Source: Epilithonimonas mollis
GTDB lineage: Bacteria; Bacteroidota; Bacteroidia; Flavobacteriales; Weeksellaceae
Length of the DNA: 64,000 bases
NCBI RefSeq assembly: GCF_900142325.1
Contig: NZ_FRAM01000003.1
Span: 310,001 to 374,000, forward strand
Direction of reading: 5' to 3'
Shown here piece after piece: positions 7,957-16,890 of the stretch (its first letter is position 1; each line of letters starts with the position of its first letter). The position numbers and the translations under genes were made by a program. The notes beneath the pieces were generated by a model. That model did not search any database. It was not told the origin of the DNA and saw only the letters and a program-made list of their open reading frames with translations.

Positions 7957-8733
7957 ATGAAATTGATAAAGTTTGATGAAATGAAAAAGACTTGGTTTGA
8001 GATTTCAAAATCAAGTGATGGCAATGTTGACCCTACTTTTGAGTTGGAAGTTCATAAAAAACTTCTGAATATCTTTCAAGTTGGTGATTACTATTATTAT
8101 ATTTTTAACATTCCTAAGCTGGAGATGGAATACATAAGTGACAGTACTGCCGAAATACTTAAATTAAAAGATAAAAACATGTTCTCTGTACAGTATATTT
8201 TCGAGAATATGCATCCCGATGATACGAGAAGCTTTTTGCTAAACGAAAGAAAGGTAACGGAATTTTTCTCAAAACTGACACCGGAAAAAGTTCTGAAATA
8301 CAAAGTGAGTTACGACTACCGAATAAAAAAAGCGGACGGAACCTACATCTGGGTTTTGATGCAGACAACCACATTACAAACTGACGAAAATGGTGCTGTA
8401 ATAAGAGTCATGGGTGTTCAGACAGACATTTCCCATCTTAAAACGAGCAATCAGATTTCCGGGCTTTCCTTCATAGGTCTGGATGGAGAGCCGTCTTATT
8501 ACAATGTAGATGTAGAAGATCCATTTCTACTGCCATCACAGGAACTTTTTACCGGGCGGGAAAAGGAAATTATGAAATTGATTATCGAAGGTTTTACCAC
8601 ACAGGAAATAGCTGTAAAACTTTCTAGATCTGTCCATACCATCAACACACATCGCAAAAATATTTTTCAAAAAACAGAGTCAAAAACTATTGCTGATTTG
8701 GTTGCAAATTGTCTTAAAAATAATTGGATCTGA
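7957..8733 (+). CDS. PAS domain LuxR-type transcriptional regulator
   Basis: The 258-residue protein combines a PAS fold (about residues 45-160, with FENMHPDDTRSF, DYRIKKADGTYIWVLMQTT and VMGVQTDISHLK) and a C-terminal LuxR/GerE helix-turn-helix (about 195-258, with LFTGREKEIMKLIIEGFT and LSRSVHTINTHRKNIF). The PAS domain should sense a ligand or protein and the HTH binds DNA. It lacks a phosphoacceptor receiver domain. The stop codon at 8731-8733 touches the stop codon of convergent dnaG with no gap. It is divergent from the RCC1 gene, a possible but unproven target. Similar PAS-LuxR proteins are common in Chryseobacterium. Confidence 0.88.
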   Translation: MKLIKFDEMKKTWFEISKSSDGNVDPTFELEVHKKLLNIFQVGDYYYYIFNIPKLEMEYISDSTAEILKLKDKNMFSVQYIFENMHPDDTRSFLLNERKVTEFFSKLTPEKVLKYKVSYDYRIKKADGTYIWVLMQTTTLQTDENGAVIRVMGVQTDISHLKTSNQISGLSFIGLDGEPSYYNVDVEDPFLLPSQELFTGREKEIMKLIIEGFTTQEIAVKLSRSVHTINTHRKNIFQKTESKTIADLVANCLKNNWI

Positions 8734-10659
8734 TTATAAAATCCGAAAAAGAGATTCGTCCAATCTGTTCTTGAGTTGGGTGAGAAGGATAATTTTCTGG
8801 TAAATCTCCATTTTTTCTTCTGTCTGATCCAGAGTATTCTTAAGGTCAGTAATCAATTTTACAACATATTCTCTTTTGTGTCTCAGAACAATGTCAGAAA
8901 CCAGTTTCGGAACAACATCCTCTTCTGTGCTGAAATAGATATTATACTTATTCCAGTTGCTGGTCTGGTAATTTTCTATCAATGCATTCGCTAATTTGCC
9001 GGAAACTTCTTCATCCATAAAATCAAAGAAAAAATTGCCTGAGCGCAATTCATTTTTAAGAATTCCTTCTTTAATTTCAGAAATAATTTTTTTGTTGATA
9101 TCCAGTTGGATTTCGCAATCATCTTCATCCAGGTGACTGAGAATCTCTTCGATAACTGTTATTTTGTAATCTTTGCCCTCGGCATCTTTCCTGTCCAGAA
9201 CAAAATCACCATATTTCAGCATCAGATCCACCAGCTTTTCTTCCTGCACCAAAAGCGGATTGACAGAGAAGCCGGTTTCATGGACGATTTCTAATTTAGT
9301 AGTCGCTTTTTTCTCTTCAAATTTCGGTTTTGATTCTTGCTGATGGGCAACATTTGTCTGGATCTGAAGTTCATTGAACAAACTCTGCTCACTCAATCCG
9401 AATTTATTAGAAACTTCTTTCAGATAAACCTCACGCTTCAAAGCATTCTGAACGAACGCAACCGATTTTACAATATCACGAATGGATTCTGCTTTTCTAA
9501 TCGGGTCATTTCCGGCATCTCTGAGTAAAATCTCTGCTTTGAAATCAATAAAATCCTTCGCCTCTTTATCAATGAAATTCTCGACAAATTCCTGCGGATG
9601 TTTTCTCGCAAAAGAATCCGGATCATCACCATCCGGAAAGAGAAGCACACGGATGTTCATCCCTTCGGACAGTAACATATCGATGCTTCGGAAGCTTGCT
9701 TTGATCCCTGCATTATCGCCATCAAAAAGGATTGTTACATTTTCCGTTAATCTTTTGATGAGTTTGATCTGCTCAGTCGTTAAAGAAGTTCCGGAACTCG
9801 CCACAACATTTTCAATCCCCGACTGATGAAGGGAAACCACATCCATATAACCTTCTACCAAAAGGCAGAGATTCTTTCTGGAAATAGCTTGTTTACCTTG
9901 ATTCAGGCCGTAAAGAACATTGGATTTATGATAGATTTCGGTTTCTGGAGAGTTGAGATATTTTGCAGTTTTGACATTATTCTTGAGAATCCTGGCTCCA
10001 AAACCCAAAACCCGGCCCGAGAAACTGTGAATCGGAAATACAACTCTGTCCCGGAATCTGTCAATCCCTGAAGGCGAATTTTCCGGAAAAATAGAAAGAC
10101 CTGATTTTTCTAAAATATCTTTCGAATAAGCCTTTTCTAAAGAAAATTCAGTAAAAGCATTTTTCTTTTCAGGCGAATATCCAAGCTGGAACTTCTTGAT
10201 AATATCATCCCGGAGTTCTCTCTCTTTGAAATAAGAAAGCCCGATCATCTTGCCTTCCTCCGATTCCCAAAGCTGCTCCTGAAAATAATCATTAGCAACC
10301 TCGTGGATCTTGTACAGCAGATCGCGCTCGGTCTGGGTTTGCTTTTCTTCTTCAGAATATTCGCGGACATTTTCTTCCACTTCTATCCCGTACTTCTTCG
10401 CAGCATGGCGAAGTGCTTCAGGATAAGTAAAATTCTCGATTTCCATCAGGAATGAAATAGCAGTCCCGCCTTTCCCCGTAGAGAAATCCTTCCATATCTG
10501 CTTACTTGGAGAAACAACAAAACTCGGCGATTTTTCCTCGTGAAAAGGGCTCAGACCTTTGAAGTTGGAGCCGGCTCTTTTCAGCTGAACATATTCGCCG
10601 ACAATCTCTTCCACACGTATCGTAGAAAATATTTTGTCTATGGTTTCCTTTGTAATCAA
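8734..10659 (-). CDS. dnaG: DNA primase DnaG with a zinc-less N-terminal domain
   Basis: DnaG makes RNA primers at the replication fork. The 641-residue protein has the N-terminal CHC2 fold, the catalytic core with a TOPRIM domain (LLVEGYMDVVSLHQ, then ILFDGDNAGIKASFRS) and a C-terminal helicase-binding region. The zinc ligands are gone: the usual CPFH is SPFH, and the later Cys pair region reads SPSKQIWKDFSTGKGG with no cysteine. The start must be TTG (10657-10659), since an in-frame TGA lies shortly upstream and no ATG is available; MITKETIDKIF fits the usual DnaG N-terminus. Confidence 0.95.
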   Translation of the reverse strand: MITKETIDKIFSTIRVEEIVGEYVQLKRAGSNFKGLSPFHEEKSPSFVVSPSKQIWKDFSTGKGGTAISFLMEIENFTYPEALRHAAKKYGIEVEENVREYSEEEKQTQTERDLLYKIHEVANDYFQEQLWESEEGKMIGLSYFKERELRDDIIKKFQLGYSPEKKNAFTEFSLEKAYSKDILEKSGLSIFPENSPSGIDRFRDRVVFPIHSFSGRVLGFGARILKNNVKTAKYLNSPETEIYHKSNVLYGLNQGKQAISRKNLCLLVEGYMDVVSLHQSGIENVVASSGTSLTTEQIKLIKRLTENVTILFDGDNAGIKASFRSIDMLLSEGMNIRVLLFPDGDDPDSFARKHPQEFVENFIDKEAKDFIDFKAEILLRDAGNDPIRKAESIRDIVKSVAFVQNALKREVYLKEVSNKFGLSEQSLFNELQIQTNVAHQQESKPKFEEKKATTKLEIVHETGFSVNPLLVQEEKLVDLMLKYGDFVLDRKDAEGKDYKITVIEEILSHLDEDDCEIQLDINKKIISEIKEGILKNELRSGNFFFDFMDEEVSGKLANALIENYQTSNWNKYNIYFSTEEDVVPKLVSDIVLRHKREYVVKLITDLKNTLDQTEEKMEIYQKIILLTQLKNRLDESLFRIL

Positions 10660-10756
10660 GCCTGTATAAAATTTTCAAAAAAAATTTAATTTGTAAAGTT
10701 AACACAAGTTGATTAATTATTGTTAAAAACATTTAATAATTGAATTCCCAAAAGCC

Positions 10757-10764
10757 TATTTTTG
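10757..10764 (+). promoter_or_regulatory. Putative -7 promoter element of tsaE
   Basis: TATTTTTG matches the Bacteroidetes -7 consensus TAnnTTTG and ends 14 bases before the tsaE ATG. No TTG at a good distance upstream was found. Confidence 0.4.
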
Positions 10765-10778
10765 CAAAAAAATAAGAG

Positions 10779-11186
10779 ATGCAATTTACAATTCATCAGC
10801 CTGAAGAATGGAAAAATGTTGTGAACCAAATCATTCCAAATCTCCAGCACAATATCCTTCTTCTCCGGGGAAATCTTGGAGCCGGCAAAACCACGTTTTC
10901 CCAATTTTTACTGAAAGAATTGGGAAGTGACGATGAGATATCTTCTCCCACATACTCTATAGTGAATGAATATAATACACCAAAAGGAAAAGTATTTCAT
11001 TTTGACCTTTACCGGCTAAAATCTGTGGACGAAGCTTATGATTTCGGGATCGAAGAATATCTGGACAATGCTTTCCTGTCGATTATCGAATGGCCGGAAA
11101 TCTACAAGGATGAACTGGAAAGCTATGATTTTCATGAAATGACCATCACAAATACAGAATCCGGAAGAGAAATCGAATTTAATTAA
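10779..11186 (+). CDS. tsaE: tRNA threonylcarbamoyladenosine biosynthesis ATPase TsaE
   Basis: TsaE is the small ATPase that works with TsaB and TsaD to transfer the threonylcarbamoyl group to A37 of ANN-decoding tRNAs. The 135-residue length is typical. The Walker A loop GNLGAGKTTF is at residues 31-40, followed by the family signature SPTYSIVNEY and the DLYRLKSVDEAYDFGIEEYL segment with the acidic Walker B region. It is divergent from dnaG and followed closely by ald on the same strand. A Sua5/YrdC-type protein for the preceding step of this pathway is encoded at 46905. Confidence 0.95.
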   Translation: MQFTIHQPEEWKNVVNQIIPNLQHNILLLRGNLGAGKTTFSQFLLKELGSDDEISSPTYSIVNEYNTPKGKVFHFDLYRLKSVDEAYDFGIEEYLDNAFLSIIEWPEIYKDELESYDFHEMTITNTESGREIEFN

Positions 11187-11244
11187 AGCTTTCTCCAAAT
11201 TGTTTTTATCTTTGTCAGATATTTTTGATTAATGTTTTGATTTT

Positions 11245-12441
11245 ATGAGCAGCACATCAACCATATTCACGCCTTTTTCCGAAGAAGAACTTATTCCTAA
11301 AGAAGAGAAGCTGGAAGTTGTAAAAAAAGGAAAAACCTTCAGCATTGGTGTTCCGAAAGAAACCTGCCTGAGCGAAAAAAGAACGTGTCTCATCCCTGAT
11401 GCTGTTCAGATCCTGGTCGATAACGGCCACAAAGTGATTATAGAAAGTGGAGCCGGTGAAGGTTCTCATTTTTCTGACATTCTGTATTCCGAAGCCGGCG
11501 CAGAGATAACAAATGACCCGAAAGTTGCCTTTTCTCAGGATCTGGTTCTGAAAATCAATCCGCCAACGGAAGACGAAATCGAATACCTGAGACCGATGAC
11601 CTATTTGATCTCCGCACTCCAAATCAACCTCAGAGATAAAGATTACTTCATAAAACTTGCGGGAAAAAAGGTCAATGCAATTGCTTTTGAATTTATCCTG
11701 GATGAGTATAAGCAGCTTTCGCTTGTAAGATTGATTGGCGAGATCGCAGGAAGTGTCTCGATTCTCTATGCATCGGAATTACTGGCCATGTCAAACGGAT
11801 TGATGCTTGGCGGGATCACAGGTGTCCGTCCTACGGAAGTTGTGATTTTAGGCGCAGGAATTGTGGGCGAATTTGCAACAAAAGCGGCAATCGGGCTTGG
11901 CGCGAGTGTCAAAGTTTTTGATAATTCGCTTTCAAAACTAAGGAGACTCCATACGCTGGTAGACAGCCGCGTCCCGACATCAATTATCGACCCGAAAGAA
12001 CTTACAAAATCTCTCAGAAGAGCAGACGTCGTTATCGGTGCTTTGCCAAGACTGAATCTCCCTCCAATCGTTACCGAAGATATGGTGATGAAAATGAAAA
12101 AAGGAAGTGTCATCATCGATATAACAATAGACAACGGAAAAGTCATAGAAACATCAGAACTCACATCTACGGAAAAACCGTTTATTATCAAACATGATGT
12201 CATCCATTGCGGACTTCCCAACCTGACTTCAAAAATGCCGAGAACGACTACCAAAGCCATCAGCAACTTTTTCCTGAGCTACCTTTTAGGCTACGACGAA
12301 GAAGGTGGGTTTGAAAACATGCTGGTCCACAAAAGCGAGATCAAACAGTCCCTTTATATGTACAAAGGAAGACACACGAAACTGATGATCTGCAATAAGT
12401 TTGACTTACCTTATCACGACATCAATCTTCTGATTTTTTAA
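11245..12441 (+). CDS. ald: Alanine dehydrogenase
   Basis: Alanine dehydrogenase interconverts L-alanine and pyruvate plus ammonia with NAD. The 398-residue protein has the N-terminal substrate domain (IGVPKETCLSEKRTCLIPDA, Arg and Lys for pyruvate binding), then GGITGVRPTEVVILGAGIVG with the Rossmann glycines, and the C-terminal HCGLPNLTSKMPRTTTKAIS. Compared with classical Ald it has an N-terminal extension of about 30 residues and a C-terminal tail after LLGYDEEGGFENML, a form usual in Flavobacteriia. A TATCTTTG -7 motif lies at 11207-11214. The DUF4258 gene follows after nine bases. Confidence 0.92.
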   Translation: MSSTSTIFTPFSEEELIPKEEKLEVVKKGKTFSIGVPKETCLSEKRTCLIPDAVQILVDNGHKVIIESGAGEGSHFSDILYSEAGAEITNDPKVAFSQDLVLKINPPTEDEIEYLRPMTYLISALQINLRDKDYFIKLAGKKVNAIAFEFILDEYKQLSLVRLIGEIAGSVSILYASELLAMSNGLMLGGITGVRPTEVVILGAGIVGEFATKAAIGLGASVKVFDNSLSKLRRLHTLVDSRVPTSIIDPKELTKSLRRADVVIGALPRLNLPPIVTEDMVMKMKKGSVIIDITIDNGKVIETSELTSTEKPFIIKHDVIHCGLPNLTSKMPRTTTKAISNFFLSYLLGYDEEGGFENMLVHKSEIKQSLYMYKGRHTKLMICNKFDLPYHDINLLIF

Positions 12442-12450
12442 AATCAAATA

Positions 12451-12822
12451 ATGCTCAAAAAACTAAAATTTTACCTGATCGGACTTGTTCCGGGATTACT
12501 GATTGTATTTTTTATCCTGAATCAAAAAGGGACAAGCTGTTCCTATTTTCCAAACGACAGAGTGATTGCAGAAACGCTGACAAAAGATTTTTCTTATTCT
12601 GAAAAATTTAAAAAGGAAATGAAAACCGGACAAATCTCCGAAAAACAGCTGAAAAACAATATTATACCTAACGGGAAAATTGATTTTGACAGGAGCAACG
12701 CCCAAAAACAACCTTGCCCCGAATATATTCTGATCTATCCAAAAAGCAATCCGGATTACGAAATCCATTATTCCAAATGCAAGGAAAAAGCGGAGTTTAT
12801 TAGCTTGAAAAAATTGAAATAA
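12451..12822 (+). CDS. DUF4258-like single-pass membrane protein
   Basis: The 123-residue protein has one N-terminal membrane anchor (FYLIGLVPGLLIVFFILN) and a small extracytoplasmic domain with cysteines in GTSCSYFPNDRV, QPCPEYIL and YSKCKEK. The pattern resembles the DUF4258 family found after alanine dehydrogenase genes in Flavobacteriia; this family call is from memory. It lies nine bases after ald and two bases before the histidine kinase gene, so the four genes 11245-14274 probably form an operon. Function unknown. Confidence 0.75.
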   Translation: MLKKLKFYLIGLVPGLLIVFFILNQKGTSCSYFPNDRVIAETLTKDFSYSEKFKKEMKTGQISEKQLKNNIIPNGKIDFDRSNAQKQPCPEYILIYPKSNPDYEIHYSKCKEKAEFISLKKLK

Positions 12823-12824
12823 TC

Positions 12825-13598
12825 ATGAACGGCAAAAATCTCCTTCTACCCGATTATCTTTTATTTGGTGGGATTTTTGTCATATTTCTGCTGATCGTTT
12901 TAAGCTTTTTTCTTTTCGGAAGATACAGATCGGTTATTACAAAAAACAAGATTCTTGAAGATAATTACAAAACGATTGAAAAGAAACTTGATAACGTGCG
13001 GCTGGAACATATCGAGACCAAACTCAATCAGCATCTTTTCAAAAACATCCTGAACTCGGTTCAGTCGCATGCTTATCAGACGTACATTTCATTAGATAAA
13101 CTGGCTAGTATACTCGATTATATTCTATATGAAAGCAGCAACAGATTCGTAACGCCGAAAGAGGAATTGGATTTCGCACTGAATCTTGTGGAAATCAATA
13201 AAATCAAAATCAATCCGTTATTCGATTTCAGGATTAAAACCAGAATCAATAATCAAGACCCCATCTATCAGGAGAAAGTTTTCGCTCCGTTGATTTCTGT
13301 CGATCTGATCGAAAATGCTTTTAAACATACCGATTTTCTGGCTCAGGATTCCTTTATATCTGTAATGATCACACTGGATAGCGGAAAATTCGAGATGAAA
13401 GTTTCCAATAAAGTTTCAGAGAAAACACCATTACAAAAGGAGCACAGCGGATTCGGAAGCCAGTCGTTTGACCAAAGACTGAAGCTGATTTACAACAGTC
13501 ATTATAAGCTTACAAAGAGTAGCGCGAATGGCAATTTCGTGGCGCATCTAACCATCAATCTTTCAGAATTCTATGATAAAATGCGTTATTCTGGATGA
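12825..13598 (+). CDS. LytS/YesM-like sensor histidine kinase
   Basis: This 257-residue membrane kinase has a single N-terminal transmembrane helix (about 12-32), a short coiled linker, then a His-kinase module with the phosphoacceptor His70 in NQHLFKNILN, the N-box DLIENAFKHTD and the G-box GFGSQSFDQRLKLIY. No extracytoplasmic sensor domain is present, so the input may come through the membrane segment or a partner protein. It overlaps the response regulator gene by 26 bases, which makes the pair certain. The signal is unknown. Confidence 0.92.
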   Translation: MNGKNLLLPDYLLFGGIFVIFLLIVLSFFLFGRYRSVITKNKILEDNYKTIEKKLDNVRLEHIETKLNQHLFKNILNSVQSHAYQTYISLDKLASILDYILYESSNRFVTPKEELDFALNLVEINKIKINPLFDFRIKTRINNQDPIYQEKVFAPLISVDLIENAFKHTDFLAQDSFISVMITLDSGKFEMKVSNKVSEKTPLQKEHSGFGSQSFDQRLKLIYNSHYKLTKSSANGNFVAHLTINLSEFYDKMRYSG

Positions 13599-14274
13599 TG
13601 AATTGCTGGCTATCAGCTATCTGAAACTCCTCTGCGAGCAGATCGAAGGCATAGAAGTGGTGAAAGCCTTTAACAATCCCAAGACTTTTTTACAGGAAGT
13701 TGAAAATACAGATTGTGACGTCTGCATACTTGATATCGAAATGCCCGGAATGAACGGACTTCAGGTAGCAGAATTAATCCCGGGAAAAAAAATAATTTTC
13801 ACAACAGCTTATAAGGAATATGCAGCGGAAGCCTTCGACCTGGATGTCGTAGACTATGTCCGGAAGCCTATCCGGAAGGAGCGTTTGGCCCAGGCTTTTG
13901 ATAAAATCAGGAATATAATTCCGGAGAAAAAAGATTTTATAGAATGGCATACGAATCTTGGCAAAACCATCATCTTTACAAGTCAGATCATTTACATAAA
14001 AGCTTCTGGTATAGACAGCAGAGACAAGGAAGCAATGCTGGATGACAACACCAGAATTATTCTGAAAAACCTCAGTTTCAAACAATTACTGGACATGCTT
14101 CCTGAAAAAAACTTTGCTCAGATCAATAAAAAAGAAATGATAAATATTCAGCATGTTAAAGTCTTTTCTTCAGCTGAGATTATTATGGATCTTGCATCAT
14201 CTGAAGGCAATCCTGTAAAACTGTTTGTCAGCGACGTTTTCAGAGTGCATATTTCCGAGAGACTGACCAGATAA
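13573..14274 (+). CDS. LytTR-family response regulator
   Basis: The 233-residue regulator has a receiver domain (residues 1-125) with the acidic pair Asp8-Asp9, phosphoacceptor Asp54 in CILDIEMPG, Thr in IFTTAY and Lys in VRKPI. The C-terminal part (about 135-233, with IIYIKASGIDSRDKEAML and FAQINKKEMINIQHVKVF) fits a LytTR DNA-binding domain. It is encoded overlapping its kinase. Possible targets are the upstream ald-DUF4258 genes or the antiporter 107 bases downstream; neither is shown by the sequence. Confidence 0.92.
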   Translation: MIKCVILDDELLAISYLKLLCEQIEGIEVVKAFNNPKTFLQEVENTDCDVCILDIEMPGMNGLQVAELIPGKKIIFTTAYKEYAAEAFDLDVVDYVRKPIRKERLAQAFDKIRNIIPEKKDFIEWHTNLGKTIIFTSQIIYIKASGIDSRDKEAMLDDNTRIILKNLSFKQLLDMLPEKNFAQINKKEMINIQHVKVFSSAEIIMDLASSEGNPVKLFVSDVFRVHISERLTR

Positions 14275-14381
14275 TTTCAGTACAAAATTCGGTCATTTCA
14301 TTACATTTATCAATTCAGGATACATTTTGTAACCAAAAAACTTCCCACATTTACATTCTGAAATCAATAAAATATAAATTG

Positions 14382-16661
14382 ATGACTATGAAAAAGTACA
14401 GGAATATTATCTTTTATGTACTCACCATCGCCTTTTTCTCCTGCTTAATGTATTGGTTTTTCATCGAAGGAAAAACGTTGGAAACCGGCGAAAAAATCAT
14501 GCCCGGCAAAGCTGAAGATGCCACAATGTGGGACACCTTCTCAGCATCGTTCCTGGAAAATCTCCATCATCCCCTGGCGCTTCTTTTAGCTCAGGTTGTT
14601 ACAATAATCCTTGTGGCCAAACTGTTTGGCTGGATCTGCGTCAAGCTAAAACAACCGTCCGTCATTGGTGAAATGATCGCCGGTATCGTTCTCGGTCCAT
14701 CACTTGTAGGATTATATTTTCCGGAGTTTTCCGCCTTTATGTTTCCTAAAGAATCACTTCCGAACCTCCAGTTCCTGAGTCAGATCGGACTGATTCTTTT
14801 TATGTACATCGTCGGGATGGAGCTGGATCTTAGCGTTCTCAGAAAAAAAGCGCACGATGCTGTGGTGATCAGCCATGCCAGTATCATTTTTCCATTTGCC
14901 CTGGGCGTCGGACTTTCTTACTTCATTTATAAGGAGTTTGCACCGGACGGCATCCAGTTCAGTTCCTTTGCTTTGTTCATCGCCATTGCGATGAGCATTA
15001 CCGCTTTTCCTGTTCTGGCGAGGATCGTTCAGGAACGGAATCTTCATAAGACCAAAATCGGGACTATCGTGATCACCTGTGCAGCCGCGGATGACATCAC
15101 AGCATGGTGCATCCTTGCAGCCGTGATTGCTGTTGTAAAAGCAGGATCGTTTTCGGGTTCGATATTCGTTATCCTGATGGCGATCGTGTATGTTTTCCTG
15201 ATGATAAAACTGGTGAAACCCTTCCTGACACGCATCGCCGAGTCCCAGAAAGGAAAGGGCTTTATCAACAAAGCCCTGGTGGCAGTTTTCTTTTTAATAT
15301 TGATTATTTCGTCCTATTTAACAGAAGTTATAGGGATTCATGCACTTTTCGGCGCATTCATGGCTGGTGCGATAATGCCTGAAAATATAAAGTTCAGAAA
15401 CCTTTTTATTGAGAAGGTGGAAGATATTGCATTGGTTCTGCTGCTTCCTTTATTCTTTGTCTTCACAGGGCTGAGGACGCAAATCGGATTGCTGAATGAT
15501 CCTTATCTCTGGAAAATCGGTGGGCTAATAATCCTGACAGCAGTTATCGGAAAATTTGTCGGGAGTGCCTTGACAGCAAGGTTTCTGAAACTGAGCTGGA
15601 AGGACAGCCTCACCATCGGTGCACTGATGAATACGAGAGGTCTGACGGAGCTTATCGTCCTGAATATTGGCTATGACCTGGGCGTTCTCGGTCCCGAATT
15701 ATTTGCGATGCTGGTGATAATGGCTTTGTTCACAACCTTTATGACGGGGCCTTGTCTCGATATGATCAATTACTTCTTCCGAGGCAAAAAATCAAGCTTG
15801 GAGGAAGAAGAAAATGATGAGAAATACAAGGTTCTCCTGTCCTTCGAAACGCCAGAATCCGGAAGTACATTACTGAAGCTGGCAGACAATTTTACTAATA
15901 AGATGAACGGAAACAAAAGTGTAACAGCAATGAACATTGCACCTGTGGATGAGCTGCACACTTTTGATATAGAAGATTACGAAAAAGAACTGTTTGAAGC
16001 CGTGATCGACACGTCCCGGGAACTGAAGCTGGAAGTCACCACCCTCTTCAAAGCCTCTACCGATATAGAAAATGATCTCATAAGCATCACCAACAAAGGC
16101 AACTATGACCTGCTGCTGATTATGCTTGGAAAATCGATCTATGAAGGGACTTTGCTCGGTAAACTGCTTGGCTTCACTACCAAGATCATCAATCCGGAAA
16201 AGCTGCTGAATACCGTAAAGGGCAAATCCTATATCTTCAACACCTCCCCTTTCGATGATTTTACCTTAAGCATCCTGGACAGAACCAAAACACCTGTCGG
16301 TATCATGATGGATAAAAACTTCGAAAGTGCCGACAGGATCTTCATCCCTATTTTTGACCTGAACGACTTTTACCTGGTTGAATATGCCAAACGGCTGATC
16401 AATAACCACGATTCCCAGGTCATCATCCTGGATGCAGCCGGACAGATCCGGAAAAACACAGAAATCCGCGAACTGATAAGAAACATAGAACATATCGCCC
16501 CGAATCACATCACGCTCTATAATGAAAGAACCATTGAAAAAGACTTCCTTCTATCCCAGGATCTTATGTTGATCAGCAGCAAAAGCTGGAAAAACCTGAT
16601 TGACACCAAAAGCCTGTGGTTATCGGATATTCCATCGACTTTAATTGTCTCTAATCCGTAG
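14382..16661 (+). CDS. CPA2-family cation:proton antiporter
   Basis: The protein of about 759 residues is a KefB/NapA-like monovalent cation:proton antiporter of the inner membrane. An extra N-terminal helix (residues 5-25) precedes the twelve-helix exchanger, recognisable by KQPSVIGEMIAGIVLGPS, IGLILFMYIVGMELDL, AMSITAFPVLARI, the ion-binding CAAADDITAW and GALMNTRGLTELIVLN. A cytoplasmic C-terminal domain of about 280 residues has two USP-like halves. An ATG at 14382 is preferred over the in-frame TTG before it; the ATG at 14388 is also possible. It probably serves pH or Na/K homeostasis. Confidence 0.92.
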   Translation: MTMKKYRNIIFYVLTIAFFSCLMYWFFIEGKTLETGEKIMPGKAEDATMWDTFSASFLENLHHPLALLLAQVVTIILVAKLFGWICVKLKQPSVIGEMIAGIVLGPSLVGLYFPEFSAFMFPKESLPNLQFLSQIGLILFMYIVGMELDLSVLRKKAHDAVVISHASIIFPFALGVGLSYFIYKEFAPDGIQFSSFALFIAIAMSITAFPVLARIVQERNLHKTKIGTIVITCAAADDITAWCILAAVIAVVKAGSFSGSIFVILMAIVYVFLMIKLVKPFLTRIAESQKGKGFINKALVAVFFLILIISSYLTEVIGIHALFGAFMAGAIMPENIKFRNLFIEKVEDIALVLLLPLFFVFTGLRTQIGLLNDPYLWKIGGLIILTAVIGKFVGSALTARFLKLSWKDSLTIGALMNTRGLTELIVLNIGYDLGVLGPELFAMLVIMALFTTFMTGPCLDMINYFFRGKKSSLEEEENDEKYKVLLSFETPESGSTLLKLADNFTNKMNGNKSVTAMNIAPVDELHTFDIEDYEKELFEAVIDTSRELKLEVTTLFKASTDIENDLISITNKGNYDLLLIMLGKSIYEGTLLGKLLGFTTKIINPEKLLNTVKGKSYIFNTSPFDDFTLSILDRTKTPVGIMMDKNFESADRIFIPIFDLNDFYLVEYAKRLINNHDSQVIILDAAGQIRKNTEIRELIRNIEHIAPNHITLYNERTIEKDFLLSQDLMLISSKSWKNLIDTKSLWLSDIPSTLIVSNP

Positions 16662-16771
16662 GTATAAAAGATATACGGACAGGACATTTTTCAAATAATG
16701 AATATTGAGCAGAAAATATCCTTATTTCTAAAACATAAAAACCAATATGACAGAATTAAAAAAATAATTTC

Positions 16772-16779
16772 TATCTTCG
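16772..16779 (+). promoter_or_regulatory. Putative -7 promoter element of the tyrA leader transcript
   Basis: TATCTTCG differs in one base from the Bacteroidetes -7 consensus TAnnTTTG. It ends four bases before the GTG of the leader peptide, so the transcript may start at or next to that codon. No clear -33 TTG is visible. Confidence 0.4.
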
Positions 16780-16783
16780 TCTG

Positions 16784-16840
16784 GTGAAAACAATAAACAG
16801 AACATATTATTACGCAATTCAGACCCTGAAACAGGATTAG
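16784..16840 (+). CDS. Tyrosine-rich leader peptide of tyrA (TyrA attenuator)
   Basis: A GTG opens an 18-codon frame reading VKTINRTYYYAIQTLKQD and ends at TAG (16838-16840). Three adjacent Tyr codons (TAT TAT TAC, 16805-16813) sit in its middle. The gene downstream is prephenate dehydrogenase, the committed step to tyrosine, and a rho-independent terminator lies between them. This is the arrangement of a classical attenuation leader: ribosomes stall at the Tyr codons when charged tRNA-Tyr is scarce. The frame has no ATG; upstream it is closed by a TAA at 16757. Confidence 0.75.
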   Translation: MKTINRTYYYAIQTLKQD

Positions 16841-16890
16841 GATTCGTATATATCAATATAAAACCTCGTCCTGATGACGGGGTTTTCTGT
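16824..16890 (+). promoter_or_regulatory. Transcription attenuator of tyrA: antiterminator and terminator
   Basis: Terminator: AACCTCGTC (16862-16870) pairs with GACGGGGTT (16876-16884), with one T-G wobble and loop CTGAT, followed by TTTCTGTTTT. Antiterminator: CAGGATTAGG (16832-16841) pairs with CCTCGTCCTG (16864-16873) as five plus three pairs around a 2x2 internal loop, consuming the left arm of the terminator. A small CCTG/CAGG hairpin (16825-16834) overlaps it. A ribosome at the leader stop codon covers 16832-16841 and leaves the terminator free; one stalled at the Tyr codons exposes this arm, allowing readthrough. Confidence 0.72.

Noticed and set aside
11766-12266. 166-codon open frame antisense to alanine dehydrogenase
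   Set aside because: It lies wholly inside ald, a clear enzyme gene, and reads as the low-complexity Ser/Thr/Leu composition typical of antisense frames.
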